Source of the DNA: Prionace glauca
Taxonomy: Eukaryota; Chordata; Chondrichthyes; Carcharhiniformes; Carcharhinidae
Direction: 5' to 3'
Assembly: GCA_037974335.1 (NCBI GenBank)
Contig: CM075760.1
Coordinates: 36,775,609 to 36,839,608, forward strand
Length of the DNA stretch: 64,000 nucleotides
Shown: in pieces, positions 54,143 to 64,000 of the stretch
Layout: the number at the start of each line of letters is the position of its first letter
Numbering within the stretch: position 1 is the stretch's first letter
Position numbers and translations under genes: made by a program
The notes under the pieces: model-generated
What the model was told of the DNA's origin: nothing
What the model saw: the letters and a program-made list of their open reading frames with translations, nothing else
Database searches by the model: none

Positions 54143-57100
54143 TCAATTAAGGTGACAAGCCAACAGATTTGTCAACTGCTCCCTGAATTTCCCCTGGGTC
54201 ACTGCATAAATGAATGTGTTTGTGCAGCAACTTAACAACTGAAGCATATTTGCACTTTCACGAAGGATAAATTTGGGGTCACTGTATCCATTGATTTTAA
54301 CATCCTTTGTAAATCGGTCATAAAAGAACTGTACAACATAGGTCAACCATAACAGGATGAAGCTACCTGAAATTGCAAACAGTAAAACAATGGACTTTCT
54401 CCTATTCTCCATCTCTTTATCATTCTTCTTCTCTCTATTGCTTTGGGCTGTGAGTCTCCTGCGGGCTCTATTGGCCACAAGGATGTGTCTGACGGTCAAC
54501 ACATTGAACAGAAGAATCATAAAGAAAGAGAGGCATGGTGTTAAAATACGGTCAGTCCAATCAAACGCTGTCCACAAAATCGAAGTATAACGGATGTCCT
54601 TTTGTCGACAATACCAAGGGACATTGTCAAATATGTAAATAGGTTCGTGTATAAAGTACCAAGGAATACTTTTAAGGAAACTTAAAACACAGACCATTCC
54701 TATTACCACAGCCGCCATTTTCTCAGTGCAATATTTTGTTTTCAGCTTCTTGGAACAAATGGCCACAAATCGATCAAAGGTAAAAGCAACGGTTAACCAG
54801 ACAGAACTGTCTCTTGTTGCATGAATTAAGGTGATGCTGAGACTGCAAACCGGAGTGATGGACAAAAAACTGCCGGGGAAATAAATGCCAGGGATCCGGT
54901 TTATTATCACTGCGGTGACAATAACGAGCAGGTCAGTCACTGCCATGAAGACCAGATACCTAGTGATACAACTGGAGAGACCGCATCTCCCTCGGTTCAG
55001 GATTACAATAGCCACCAAATTAACTGTAAGCAAGAAAGAGAGAGAGAGAGAGTTTACAGAATATACTCCAAATAGAAGCCATGCACTGATCTGGATTATA
55101 GATATCTCATAGTCATGATGCTTGAAACGACGAATCAGAGATCATTGCAGGAGAACAAAGTTATTTCAATGAATTAACAGAATTTCGTTAAATATGTTTA
55201 TGTATCAGTATGTCGACGCTGGCGATTGTGTACTAGTGAAGAACATGTTAAAAATACATGAATATTTAAGACAACTAGTTAACAGAGCAGAGTCAACAGA
55301 ATGGCAACTGGGATAATATTCACAAGCACATGATAACAAGTATAATAACGAATGGAACAAGCATGAGGGATATTGCAAAGATACGATTCCATAAAACAAT
55401 GTGAAGAGACCAGAGTCATTCACATTGTGGTGACAATAGACCATCCTTTTGGATGTGTCTTCATAAACTTCATGGAGTAGATTGAAGTACAAATCTCAGT
55501 GAAAATTCCTAGACCTTCTTCGATACAATCCTTAACTTCCAACCGAAATGCTGAACAAGTAGATGACTTACTAGCTTCTCATGTAAAAACTAAAGATCCT
55601 CCAACATAGCATTCCATCAAAATTTCCCAATGTCGACCTAAAATATATCTTTATGTCTTCAAGTAGGATTTTAATTCATTAATATGGAACTAAAAGAACG
55701 ATGAACAGAAGTTACACCTGACGGCTAGAAATGAATGCTCTATTTTTAATATGGAAACTTTCTGATATCATATCCATGATCACTAGTTCAACTGCAATGG
55801 GGATACAATCAGGAGAGGGAAGGAAACTTCTACAAATCTTTCAGGTTTGTGTTTCCAAACGGAAGGGTGAGGGAACCGGCTGAAGTACTGAAAATGAACA
55901 GTCTTTGAGGTAAAAGGAAGAAAATAGTCTTATGTTGGTTTGATGAATTTCAGAGAGGTTGATTGAAATAATTACAGCAGGAAAATTCAAGGACAGCACA
56001 AGCATCACAAAGACTGTCCCAAGTGAATTTATTTCCAGCTGAAAATCCAAACAGTTAATGACTTCCAGAGAGAACAGTAATTGAAGCGGACTGAAGAAAG
56101 CAGAACACCGAGATGAATATTCCAGTAAATATCTAAGTGCTGATACCTTCATAGCTCAGATGGAGCAAAACACAATTAACTGCAACTTACCTGCAATAAG
56201 TTCATCCCATAAAATGAAAGAATAATTTAATGTCTTAATTTATCAATCATAATTCGTTCATTCATTATGTTTTTAGATACAAAGTTGGCGATTAAGTGTT
56301 TGATTAATACATCTATGAAGGCGTATTTGGGAACCAAAACCAGCTTAGTTGCATACTAGAACCCTAGAACCCTACAGTGCAGAAACAGGCCCTTCGGCCC
56401 ATCGAGTCTGCACCGAACACAATCCCACCCAGACCCTATCCCCATATCCCTACACATTTACCTGCTAATCCCTCTAACCTACACATCCCAGGACACTAAG
56501 GGGCAATTTTTAGCATAGCCAATGAACCTAACCCACACATCTTTGGACTGTGGGAGGAAACCGGAGCACCCGGAGAAAACCCACGCAGACACGAGGAGAA
56601 TGTGCAAACTCCACACAGGCAGTGACCCGAGCCGGGAATCGAACCCAGGACCCTGGAGCTGTGAAGCAGCAGTGCTAACCACTGTGCTACCGTGCTGCCC
56701 ACTGGACCTAGCATACATGGTTCGGTATAAACAATACGAATTTCATGTCATTTTGACAGTGACATGTATTACTTGTTAGCCCCTTTATTTCCATGCAATT
56801 CCTGCAATGATGTCAACAGTTAATAATGCTTTTCCTTTCTTCTGGCCTGTGCGGCTCTGAGTTGGACAGCTGGTCGCGTTCTGCAATAGGATCACTCAAA
56901 ATATTTCAGACAGACTCACTTTAAGGTTAGGCTGTATTTTCAATGGCCAGAGGTGTTTCTATGTATCACAATACCTTATCTGCTGGAGGTCATGGCATTG
57001 CATTCCACCGACGCTGAAAATTCTAAACACATATTTTCATGAAACGGGAATTCAATACCACAAGTCAGATAAACTATTCTCTTACCTAAATTCTCACGCA

Positions 57101-58103
57101 CATTCTGCCTCGATTTGTCTCCCCGTTTCCATGTATGTTATTTTATTGCCTCACAAAACTATTGGGCTGGAATGGTAGAGTGGTCTTGAGCTACCAAATG
57201 TCAGAATAATTATATTATTTCCTATTTTCCTATGTGCACAGGGCGACAGGATGGCAAAGTAGTTAAGTTGCTGTGTCATAGAGTCACGAACCCGGGTTCA
57301 GTTCCATTCTTAGGTGACTTCTGTGTGAAGTTTTCAAATTCTCCCGGTGTATGCATATATTTTCGCTGGGTGCTCCTGTTTGCACCCACAGTCCAAAAAT
57401 GCCAGGATCGGTGTATTGGGCATGGTAAATTGTCCCTCAGTGTCCAAAGAGGTATTGGTTAGCGTGTTAGTGCAGTAAATGCACGGAGTGAGGGTAAAGG
57501 GCCTGAGTGCAATGCTTCGTTGGAGAACAGGTGCAGATTTCATTGGCCATTCAGACTCCTCTGCACTGTACGGATTCCATGGAAAACTCCAACAACATGT
57601 ATCCTACAATTTCAATTGACCTCAATTCTGACTATGTGTTGTGTGTTGAAGAAACCTAGATAAAGCCAATCCTTTTCCTGACGAAGTCTTTCCTGAAATG
57701 ACGCTGGGCAGGCTGAGCTTTAATTTGAAGGTGATAGCGCCAAATTCTGTACTTACCCTCATCAGCCAAATAATGTGTAATCTACCCAAACATATTATTT
57801 CATAATTGCATCACTTCCTTCTCGCAAGTCCAATGATTGCAAACTTCACTCCGATTAGCACCATATCCAACCATAGATACAGATGAGCTCAAATGTGCCC
57901 AATCATCTAATACTAGCAACATCAACTGAAAAAACAAATAAGGTTCCAAGCCCTCCACCACCTGCAGAAATTTAGTAATGTGGAAAATGATAGAACTCAA
58001 TTGGAAAATGATCACCTTGCTGCAATACTTTACCTGGAACAGCAACTGCTGCAAGAGCAGTGTAATAAATGGCATATACCAGGCCTCTTGGTGGCGTGTG
58101 CAT
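54143..58103 (-). CDS. GPR139-like class A GPCR, gene 4 (two exons)
   Basis: A seven-helix receptor paralogue. Exon 1 is 58034-58103 (ATG at 58103-58101, donor GTAAAG). Exon 2 is 54143-55023 (acceptor CTTGCTTACAG, preceded by a CT dinucleotide run that serves as polypyrimidine tract). The spliced product is 316 aa, the shortest tail of the four. Landmarks: N25 (VPVNL), D54 (AVTDLL), C83 (TPVCS), D107-R108-F109, loop-2 Cys (WYCRQ), loop-3 RARRRLTAQ, and TM7 SCCTNTFIYAV, where the NPxxY proline is Thr. N-terminus MHTPPRGLVYAIYY diverges most from the others. The frame is intact. The ~3.0-kb intron holds two V-SINEs. Ligand unknown. Confidence 0.88.
56366..56700 (-). repeat. Full-length V-SINE in receptor gene 4 intron
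   Basis: On the minus strand: head GGGCAGCACGGTAGCACAG, B box GGGTTCGATTCCCGGC, core CCGGTTTCCTCCCACAGTCC, 3' region GATGGGCCGAAGGGCCTGT and CTGCACTGTAGGGTTCTAG. Very close to 24612-24959, hence young. It is in the same orientation as the receptor. Nothing is recognised at 55060-56365. Confidence 0.9.
57238..57590 (+). repeat. Old V-SINE in receptor gene 4 intron
   Basis: A diverged head (GGGCGACAGGATGGCAAAGT), B box GGGTTCAGTTCC, core GTGCTCCTGTTTGCACCCAC and CAGTCCAAAAATGCC, and a 3' end near TGCACTGTACGGATTCCATG. From 56701 to 57237 and from 57591 to 58033 I see nothing. Confidence 0.75.
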
Positions 58104-58509
58104 TTTCAATAATAAGCAGCACTAAGTGATCCCGATCTTACAGACGCTCTTTTCGACATTGAAAGCGCCCACTATTATACCCGATATCCAATCTCAAGAG
58201 TGTTAATTAGACAAATCCACCTGTTGCATAAATTACATTCACTGATCAAACATGTTTCACAACGTCACCACTTAGATTAGTTACAGTCGCTGAATAAACG
58301 TCTAACTGCTGTCGTTGCTTTACCTGTTTTGATACATTTGAATACCTCGATATCATGTTCCTGTGTTTCGGTGGTCCTTGTCAAATCATGCCCATTTGCC
58401 TGTGCTATCGGCTCATTGACCTTATTCTGTGTGCATCTAACTACAGGGTTTTTGGTACACTGGTGGGACCGCCACTCTGCATGGGGATTGGTTTGGGCTG
58501 GAGGGGTGG

Positions 58510-58668
58510 TGTGTTTTTGATAAGAGAGGGGATTAAGGGTTATGGGGAGAAAGCGGGAAAGTGGAACTGAGCCACGACAGATCAGCCATGATCTTATTGA
58601 ATGGCGGGGCAGGCTCGAAGGGCTAGATGGCCTACTCCTGCTCCGATTTCTTATGTTCTTATGTTGCA
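58510..58668 (+). mobile_element. CR1-type LINE family B, 3' end fragment
   Basis: Begins in the last ORF2 codons (FLIREGIKGYGEKAGKWN) and ends with GGGGCAGGCTCGAAGGGC, CCTACTCCTGCTCC and a TTCTTATG tail. It is close to B1 and lies about 400 bp upstream of receptor gene 4. Confidence 0.85.
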
Positions 58669-59518
58669 TGAAGACACAGTTGTGTACTTTAACGAATACA
58701 TCCTGTGTTTGTGACTTAAGAGCTAATTAATTGCACTGACACCGCAAATCAATCATCAGTAATATGTCGCCAAAGTTAGAAGAACTAAATCAAAAATTCA
58801 CTCAGCATCACCTGACATAGCTACATGCACAGAATTTTAACATCCGTCAAAATCAGAACTCCTACACTACCATTCTTGGATAGACCCAGTCTCACGATTA
58901 GGAAAGAAAAATAACTTGACATTTTGGTGGATTTGGGTACAGGAAAGAGCGTGTGGCCCGGAGATTGTCATCATTAAGGATATTTTTTTCCCTGATTGTT
59001 AAGTTGCAGGGTGATATTGTAGGTGCTTTTCCGCAAATTGACGTCATAACTAAAACCATGACTTTGTTTATAAACCGTATCAAGATGGTTCCAAGCTGCC
59101 TGAAAGAATTGTGGATTTCTTCCCTGACAGGACAAAGGAATGTTTTTTTCTTAACTCATGAATGACTGTGGTTTTGCAGTGGATATGACATGTTCTTTTC
59201 TTCGATCCTTATTAGAAGAAGCCTTCTGCAGATAAATCGCTAAGACTTAAACTGATAAACGCTGCTTGACATATCACAGTCTGATGGGAATTTAAATAAG
59301 ATTGTATAGATGGCTAGGGGAGTAATATTGGAAAAGGGAATTAGAATACATAGGCACTTGATGGCCGGCAGAGGCAAGATGGGCCGAATTTCATTTCCGT
59401 TGCTGTAAATCTCTATGTAATCTCTATTATTAATATGATATACTCTCATTTGTTTGCCATCTGTGCGAAACAATACCAGGCATTGACATTTACCAAAAAG
59501 TGAACATCTGAACACCGC
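58669..59518. other. Gene-free stretch
   Basis: No gene or clear repeat is recognised; a scrap resembling a CR1 tail (GATGGGCCGAATTTCATTTC) lies near 59378. Confidence 0.4.
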
Positions 59519-60483
59519 CCTCCGAGAGTTTAAAAGGAGGCCTGGTGTAGACAGCGGGCAGTGGAGTGAGAGGGAAGCTGAGTGAGGTACTAGGGCTTAG
59601 AAACAAAGGGCTTTGGAGAAAAGGACCAGGTAAGTTTGCGTTGAAATGGTTGCTCAGTATTACTACAGGGAATAATGGAGGGGCATGTGATGTGCTGTTT
59701 CTGTATGATGTGGCAGCTGGTGGACCCCAGGGTCCTTCCATGTGACCATGTCTGCAGTAAGTGCAGGTTGCTGGAGGAGCTCCAGTTCAAATTAGATGAG
59801 CTGGCCTCTGAGCTACAGATACTGAGGCTCATCAGTGGGAGGGAGGGTGCCATTGATAATGGGGTACAAGAGACATCCACCTCCCCCTCCAGACTGGCTA
59901 ACTCTAAGGGTCAGGAACAGGAGGGGGCTGCTGAGAGGAGGAAGGAGGGTGGGGACCGGAGGAAGGAGGGTGGGACCAAATGCCTCAGCCTCTCAATCTG
60001 CATAACAGGTTTGAGGTTCTTGCTTCCAGTGTGGATGAGAACGAGGGCTGTGAGGTTGGTGAGCAAACTGCACACGCTACAGTGATGCAGATACAGGACA
60101 TAGGGAAAGAGAAGGTGAAAAGGAACGTAGTAGTAATTGGGGATAGTGGGGTTAAGGGTATTGACACTGTCCTTTGTTACAATGACAAAGTGCACAGAAG
60201 GGTGTGTTGTCTGCCTGGTGCTCGGGTATGGGATGTCACATCTGGGCTGCAGAGGAACCTGGAGTGGGAGGGTGAGAATCCGGTCGTTGTAGTATATGTG
60301 GGTGCCAACGACGTAGGCAAAATACAAACTGAGGATCTGGGGAGGGAGTATGAAAAGCTGGGAATGGAATTAAAAAGTAGAACCGACAAGGTGGTTATCT
60401 CCGGACTACTGCCTGAGTCGTGTGCAGACAGGCGTAGGGTTGATAAGATTAAGGAAGTAAATTTCTGTGACCTTGTGCATTAA
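59519..60483 (+). mobile_element. CR1-type LINE family D, 5' piece (5' UTR and ORF1)
   Basis: The 5' UTR has GAGAGTTTAAAAGGAGG and ACAGCGGGCAGTGGAGTG, parallel to the A4 5' end. ORF1 runs from 59675. The element stops near 60475 before ORF2, so it is cut off on the 3' side, unlike ordinary 5'-truncated copies. No poly-A or tail repeat is present at the break. Confidence 0.8.
59675..60483 (+). pseudogene. LINE ORF1, zinc-binding-like and esterase-like domains (family D)
   Basis: Starts MEGHVMCCFCMMWQLVDPR, then CDHVCSKCRLLEELQFKLDE (Cys pairs and coiled coil). A frameshift near 59985-60000 moves to LNLHNRFEVLASS and the esterase-like domain: VVVIGDSGVKGIDTV (block I with the GDS nucleophile kept), VCCLPGARVWDVTSG, VVVYVGANDVGKI (GxND block III), then KSRTDKVVISGLLPES. 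The domain belongs to the SGNH hydrolases known from CR1 ORF1. The distal block V His is not clearly seen. Broken by the frameshift. Confidence 0.75.
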
Positions 60484-61280
60484 TTCAGAACCTCTCCAAT
60501 ACAGATGCTCAGCTTCCCATCCGCATCACTGATAAAGATTTTGCAAAGTATTGAATCATTTACGAACACTGACACTCCTGGTCCGAGTCTACTGGTCCGC
60601 AATATGGAATGAACATTTGGCTATCGCTGTTACAGAGAGGCAAAGTTGTAGAATTCCAATGTGACATTATTATTGAGTTCAATTCTCTCCAGACCAGGTC
60701 TACCTGTGACTACACTATCTATGGTAGCCCCGCCCAGAGGTTTCCTGTGCTGTTCTCACCCTGATCTGTCTCACCTGCGTTGTTTATTAGAGTTTTTATT
60801 GGAGATATTGATCTTTTCTGCTTTCCCCTGCTTGGCACTATTTTGATCAGCAGTCCAATGGGGTGGCAAGCTATATTCCCACTCTGAAAGAGGATTTCAC
60901 ACACTGCAAAGTTACAAATTGAGGGAACATCGTGTGGAAGTATCTGAGGCCATTCATTATTCTATCACTTCTAATGAAGTCGATGTCTCAACTGAGAAAA
61001 AAAAATCCTTCCCCACCGTAACTGCTTTCCCAAACAGGATTCAAAACAAACTCCTTGTTATGTTGTTGTGAGGATGGATATTGTCATTCTCCTTGTTAGA
61101 ACAAAGCCATCAACGCTCAGGGGACCAGTCGGTTCCTGAAATGACAGTTGAAGGGGAAAGTAATCCCCTGTCGCCGGATGACCAAATTCACTTTATTCCT
61201 TTCATCTCTCGGCCAATTGTATGAATTGTAAATGAAGGAGCTATGAGATCATTGGTTGCATTGAAGTACATAGAAACTTG
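60484..61280. other. Gene-free stretch upstream of the V gene
   Basis: Nothing is recognised apart from the promoter-like sites listed next. Confidence 0.4.
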
Positions 61281-61290
61281 AAGCTGATTG

Positions 61291-61298
61291 GACGTCAC
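61291..61298 (+). promoter_or_regulatory. CRE-like site in the V-gene promoter
   Basis: GACGTCAC lies about 130 bp upstream of the leader ATG, followed by a second TGATGACAT half-site and by ACCAATCAAC (CCAAT box, about 61321). TCR V promoters of mammals carry a conserved CRE-containing decamer at a similar distance. This role is inferred from position and motif. Confidence 0.45.
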
Positions 61299-61426
61299 CT
61301 GATGACATTTTCAGCAGTAAACCAATCAACAGGGGCCCGGATATGACTCGATCTTTTCCACTCTTGACTAAAAAAACTTCAGATTCAACCCGTTCTGGTC
61401 AAATTCGCCGCGAGCTCTCTACAAAC

Positions 61427-62331
61427 ATGTCTCATTTTACTCTGCATTTATTCCTCACAGCGGCAGCGCTTTTAAACGGTAGGTTCACAGCACCACGCTG
61501 TGCTACACATCTTTGCCATGCATTATATTCTATCCTGCGCTTCGCTCAGTGCGAGGGGCAGGGGTGAGTGGTCAGGGAATAGATTGAACTCAACATTAAA
61601 AAATTATCAGGATCTCGCTGGTCTCAGTACTGAATACTGTTGGGATTAGGCACAATTCCCCCATGGAATGAGAGAGAATGAGTTGGTCTCAGGTTGAAGC
61701 TCATCTGATACCATTGAATAACTTTGGCAAATACCACACTTCAAACAGACAGACCGTGAGCTGTTTCCAGTTACAAGAACTGAAGGCGAGGAACTGATCT
61801 CGTTAGAAAGAGCAGAATATTTGTGGTAGAAGCTTTATTTAATCGCCACAACCACCTCCCCTTCCCATCCGCTGAACTGTGAAATATATTTTTGTTGTGC
61901 TTTGCGATTTCTTTTTGAGATTATTGCTCAAGAATACGGCATATTCTAGTGGGGGGTGCGGGTAGGTGGGGGAGAGAGAGTAAAGTCGCATTATTTAGTT
62001 TAATATTTCTTTGCTTTCTTACAGGACATTGCGGAGGAGATTCTGTTTCACAGACACCGGCTGCAGTCACCGTCGCTGAAGGAGATGTTGTTCAGTTACT
62101 CTGTAATTACACAGCTACAAGTACCAGCACTCCTTATTTATTCTGGTACCGACAGCATTCCAGCGGGTCCATGGAATTTCTGCTGAAGAGATATAGATAC
62201 AGCGACAAAACAGAGATATCCCCAGGGGACCGTTTTACAGCGGAGCTCAATGAAACAACCCGCACCGTCCCGCTGCAAGTGTCTAAAACAGAGCTGACAG
62301 ACTCCGGGGTGTATTACTGCGCACTGAGACC
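61427..62331 (+). CDS. T-cell receptor alpha/delta-type V gene
   Basis: A two-exon V gene. The leader exon is 61427-61478 (MSHFTLHLFLTAAALLN, signal peptide, donor GTAGGT). The V exon is 62025-62331 (acceptor TTGCTTTCTTACAG), splicing phase 1 to read GHCGGDSVSQTP. The V domain has the first Cys in VQLLCNYTA, the core Trp in LFWYRQHSSG, DRFTAELNET in the FR3 region, and DSGVYYCALRP with the second Cys. The FWYRQ and YYCAL patterns fit TRAV or TRDV rather than an antibody V. An RSS follows directly. The frame is intact, with no stop in either exon, so it is probably a functional germline segment. Alpha versus delta use cannot be told from the sequence. Confidence 0.92.
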
Positions 62332-62370
62332 CACAGAGACACAGAGCTGGGCTGAACCTGTACAAAAACT
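62332..62370 (+). other. V-gene recombination signal sequence (23-bp spacer)
   Basis: Heptamer CACAGAG (62332-62338, consensus CACAGTG, so one mismatch at position 6), spacer of exactly 23 bp (62339-62361), nonamer ACAAAAACT (62362-62370, consensus ACAAAAACC). This is the spacer class expected 3' of TRA/TRD V segments. RAG recombinase would cut at the heptamer border after CALRP. Confidence 0.9.
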
Positions 62371-62639
62371 CTCAGAGCCTCACGCAACATAACGGATCAG
62401 AGTGAGTCTGAAATGAAACCTGAAATCGTGGTGATTTCTCAATCTTTTACTGAGAATATTTTTATTAATAACAAATATGTTGCAAAATTAAAACATCGAG
62501 ACACTTAAAAGAATGAGCTTGAGAATATTTTTGTAAATTTTAATGTCCCGAAGTGTTTTATGTAATAAACACAGCAGCTATTTTTGGACTCACAATGATA
62601 TTATTTCATTCAGTAATATTGTAGTGCTCTGGCTGTGTC

Positions 62640-62990
62640 AGTCATTGTGATTGGTGAACACATTCCGAACAGGATGTTTCTCATGCTGTTTTTGGAAACA
62701 GTGACCATGTGGCACCTCCACCTGAGGGGGAAGACGGTACCCCAGATTTAACAGGTCATCGAGAGGCTGACAGCTCTGCCGGTGCAGCATTTCTAAACAC
62801 TGCGCTGTCTCCTCGGTAAGTTCCCGGAGTATTGTTCCGGATAGATTGCTGATGTCTCCTGGAGTGGAAGGAATTTCTGAAGGGACTGGAGACAGAATTC
62901 GGGAAGTCTCGGGGAGTGGTGTCCACTCATTAACCCGATCTGGGCAAAACAAACTGAAATAACGAAAACGAAATTAAAACCAAACATTAT
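62640..62990 (-). other. Possible minus-strand exon of unknown nature
   Basis: An acceptor-like CGTTATTTCAG at about 62955 precedes an open frame of about 100 codons to a TGA near 62640. It contains LSGTILRELTEETAQCLEML and LDDLLNLGYRLPPQVEVPHG. I do not recognise the family. It may be a terminal exon, a retrocopy or chance. From 62400 to 62640 nothing else is seen. Confidence 0.25.
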
Positions 62991-63142
62991 TGGTTCCCGT
63001 GGAATCAGGAAGGCAATGAACGCAACCTGTACAAAAGGTATCCGTCGGAAAAAGAGATCGTACTTTTAATGATGTAGCGCCTTTCACAGACTCCAGAGGT
63101 CAAATGGGACTTGTGAACCTAAGGAATTTCATTTTCAGTGTA

Positions 63143-63245
63143 GAACATAGAACATTACAGCGCAGTACAGGCCCTTCGGCCCTCGATGTTGTGCCGGCCA
63201 GTGGGACCAATCTAATGACCCTCTAACCTAAACTATTCCAATCTT
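63143..63245 (-). mobile_element. CR1-type LINE 3' tail
   Basis: The minus strand ends CATCGAGGGCCGAAGGGCC, TGTACTGCGCTGTAATGTTC and TATGTTCTAC, the tail type of families C and E. About 100 bp remain. Confidence 0.7.
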
Positions 63246-64000
63246 ATCCATATGCTTATAGTTGTAGTGATGTTACAAACTTCATCACCGCAGGAGGCAG
63301 TAGGAATTCTCAATCAGAAATTCTCATCACTCTGATCCTGGAGTAAAGGGATTGGGGAATTCAAATATGTGCCGGTTACATTGAACTTGTCGCAAATTTG
63401 AACCAAATAATGGACACCTCTCTCTCTCTTTCTGTCTTTTCACCCATCCTCGCTCTCTTTCTGCTGCATTGAGGAGCCATATTGACGATCTATATTGTCT
63501 TGAACGTCGTACTCAGGCTACCCAATGACATTAGGATACAACGCTCTATAGAGTTCACTCTCTAAGTCTCCTGTTCCCACCTCATCCTCCAGGCATCATG
63601 CCTTGACGTGGCGCTAGGTGACCACAGATTTCCATTAGATTGCTCATGATTATGCCTGACAAATTACTGCAGTGGCTTTCATTACCTCCTGCAGTATGAG
63701 TGACCAGGAACCTGTTCTGTTCTCACCACCTGTGATTAGGCATACTGGAAGAATTCAGACCCTGATATTCAACACTTGGTGACAAGGAGAACACATTACA
63801 AAGCCACGATATTTTAACCCCAGGGTTTTAAACTCCAGCCCCCGCAATCTAACCAGAACTGGTTCATCCGAGGAAGCGAGATTAAAATTAAACCTGGATT
63901 GGGGATAATAAAGAGACAACAACTCACGTGTGGCCTATAGAACAGGACTCAGTCCATCCATCCTCCTCTGGAGAAAAGCCCCTTGTCCAAGGATTCCCAG
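63246..64000. other. Gene-free stretch at the window end
   Basis: No gene or further V segment is seen; a CT-rich run lies at 63417-63440. Confidence 0.45.

Noticed and set aside
56622-56700. Possible tRNA gene on the minus strand
   Set aside because: Again the V-SINE head, with core and tail following in order.
1-64000. Retroviral, LTR or capsid-bearing elements
   Set aside because: No paired long terminal repeats, gag/pol protease or integrase motifs, or envelope-like frames seen; all RT genes are LINE type with FADD motif and CR1 or family G context.
1-64000. CRISPR-like or phage-like system
   Set aside because: No regularly spaced repeats of that kind; introns, tRNAs without CCA, SINEs and a TCR V gene show a vertebrate genome.

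Overview
The window reads as nuclear DNA of a cartilaginous fish, most likely a shark. The evidence is a T-cell receptor alpha/delta-type V gene with a recombination signal, two-exon class A receptors closest to GPR139, many CR1-type LINEs, and tRNA-headed V-SINEs of the kind described as HE1 in elasmobranchs. No retroviral or LTR element, Polinton, CRISPR array or bacterial-style gene was recognised.

Host genes. Four intact two-exon receptor genes lie at about 1.3-3.8 kb (-), 12.3-15.1 kb (+), 33.1-37.4 kb (-) and 54.1-58.1 kb (-). Each has a 70-bp first coding exon (23 codons plus one base, phase-1 donor) and a ~0.9-kb second exon carrying the rest of the seven-helix domain. Two receptor fragments accompany them: an inverted exon-1 relic near 4.4 kb, and a 99-bp copy of an exon-2 segment inside the intron of the second gene. 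At 61.4-62.4 kb a V gene has a leader exon, a V exon and a 23-bp-spacer RSS on the + strand. A CpG-rich promoter-like block with a 33-bp minisatellite (about 5.1-6.1 kb) lies upstream of a decayed C2H2 zinc-finger exon (9.3-11.1 kb) that is split by a LINE.

RNA genes. Plausibly functional tRNAs are Thr-TGT (7.1 kb, -), Val-CAC (8.3 kb, +), Asn-GTT (9.1 kb, +) and Lys-CTT (40.4 kb, +). Decayed tRNA-like copies lie at 7.6, 40.9, 47.4, 51.6 and 51.7 kb. The 40.9 and 47.4 kb Glu-type copies belong to a duplicated block of about 0.8 kb.

Mobile DNA. Most of the remaining recognisable sequence is CR1-clade LINE. I use local labels. Family A (four copies, one nearly full length at 43.5-47.35 kb) has a 3' UTR containing the V-SINE core. 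Family B has a TTCTTATG-repeat tail. Family C (25.1-30.3 kb) is split by a nested A copy. Family D is a 5' piece at 59.5-60.5 kb. Family G is a second EN-RT LINE, at 41.8-42.8 and 51.85-53.8 kb, whose 5' end runs into a tRNA-headed SINE. V-SINEs, old CR1 relics and short unique stretches fill the rest.

Overall this looks like a chemoreceptor-like GPCR cluster next to the V-gene side of a TRA/TRD locus, inside LINE-rich intergenic DNA. The receptors' function and ligands cannot be read from the sequence.
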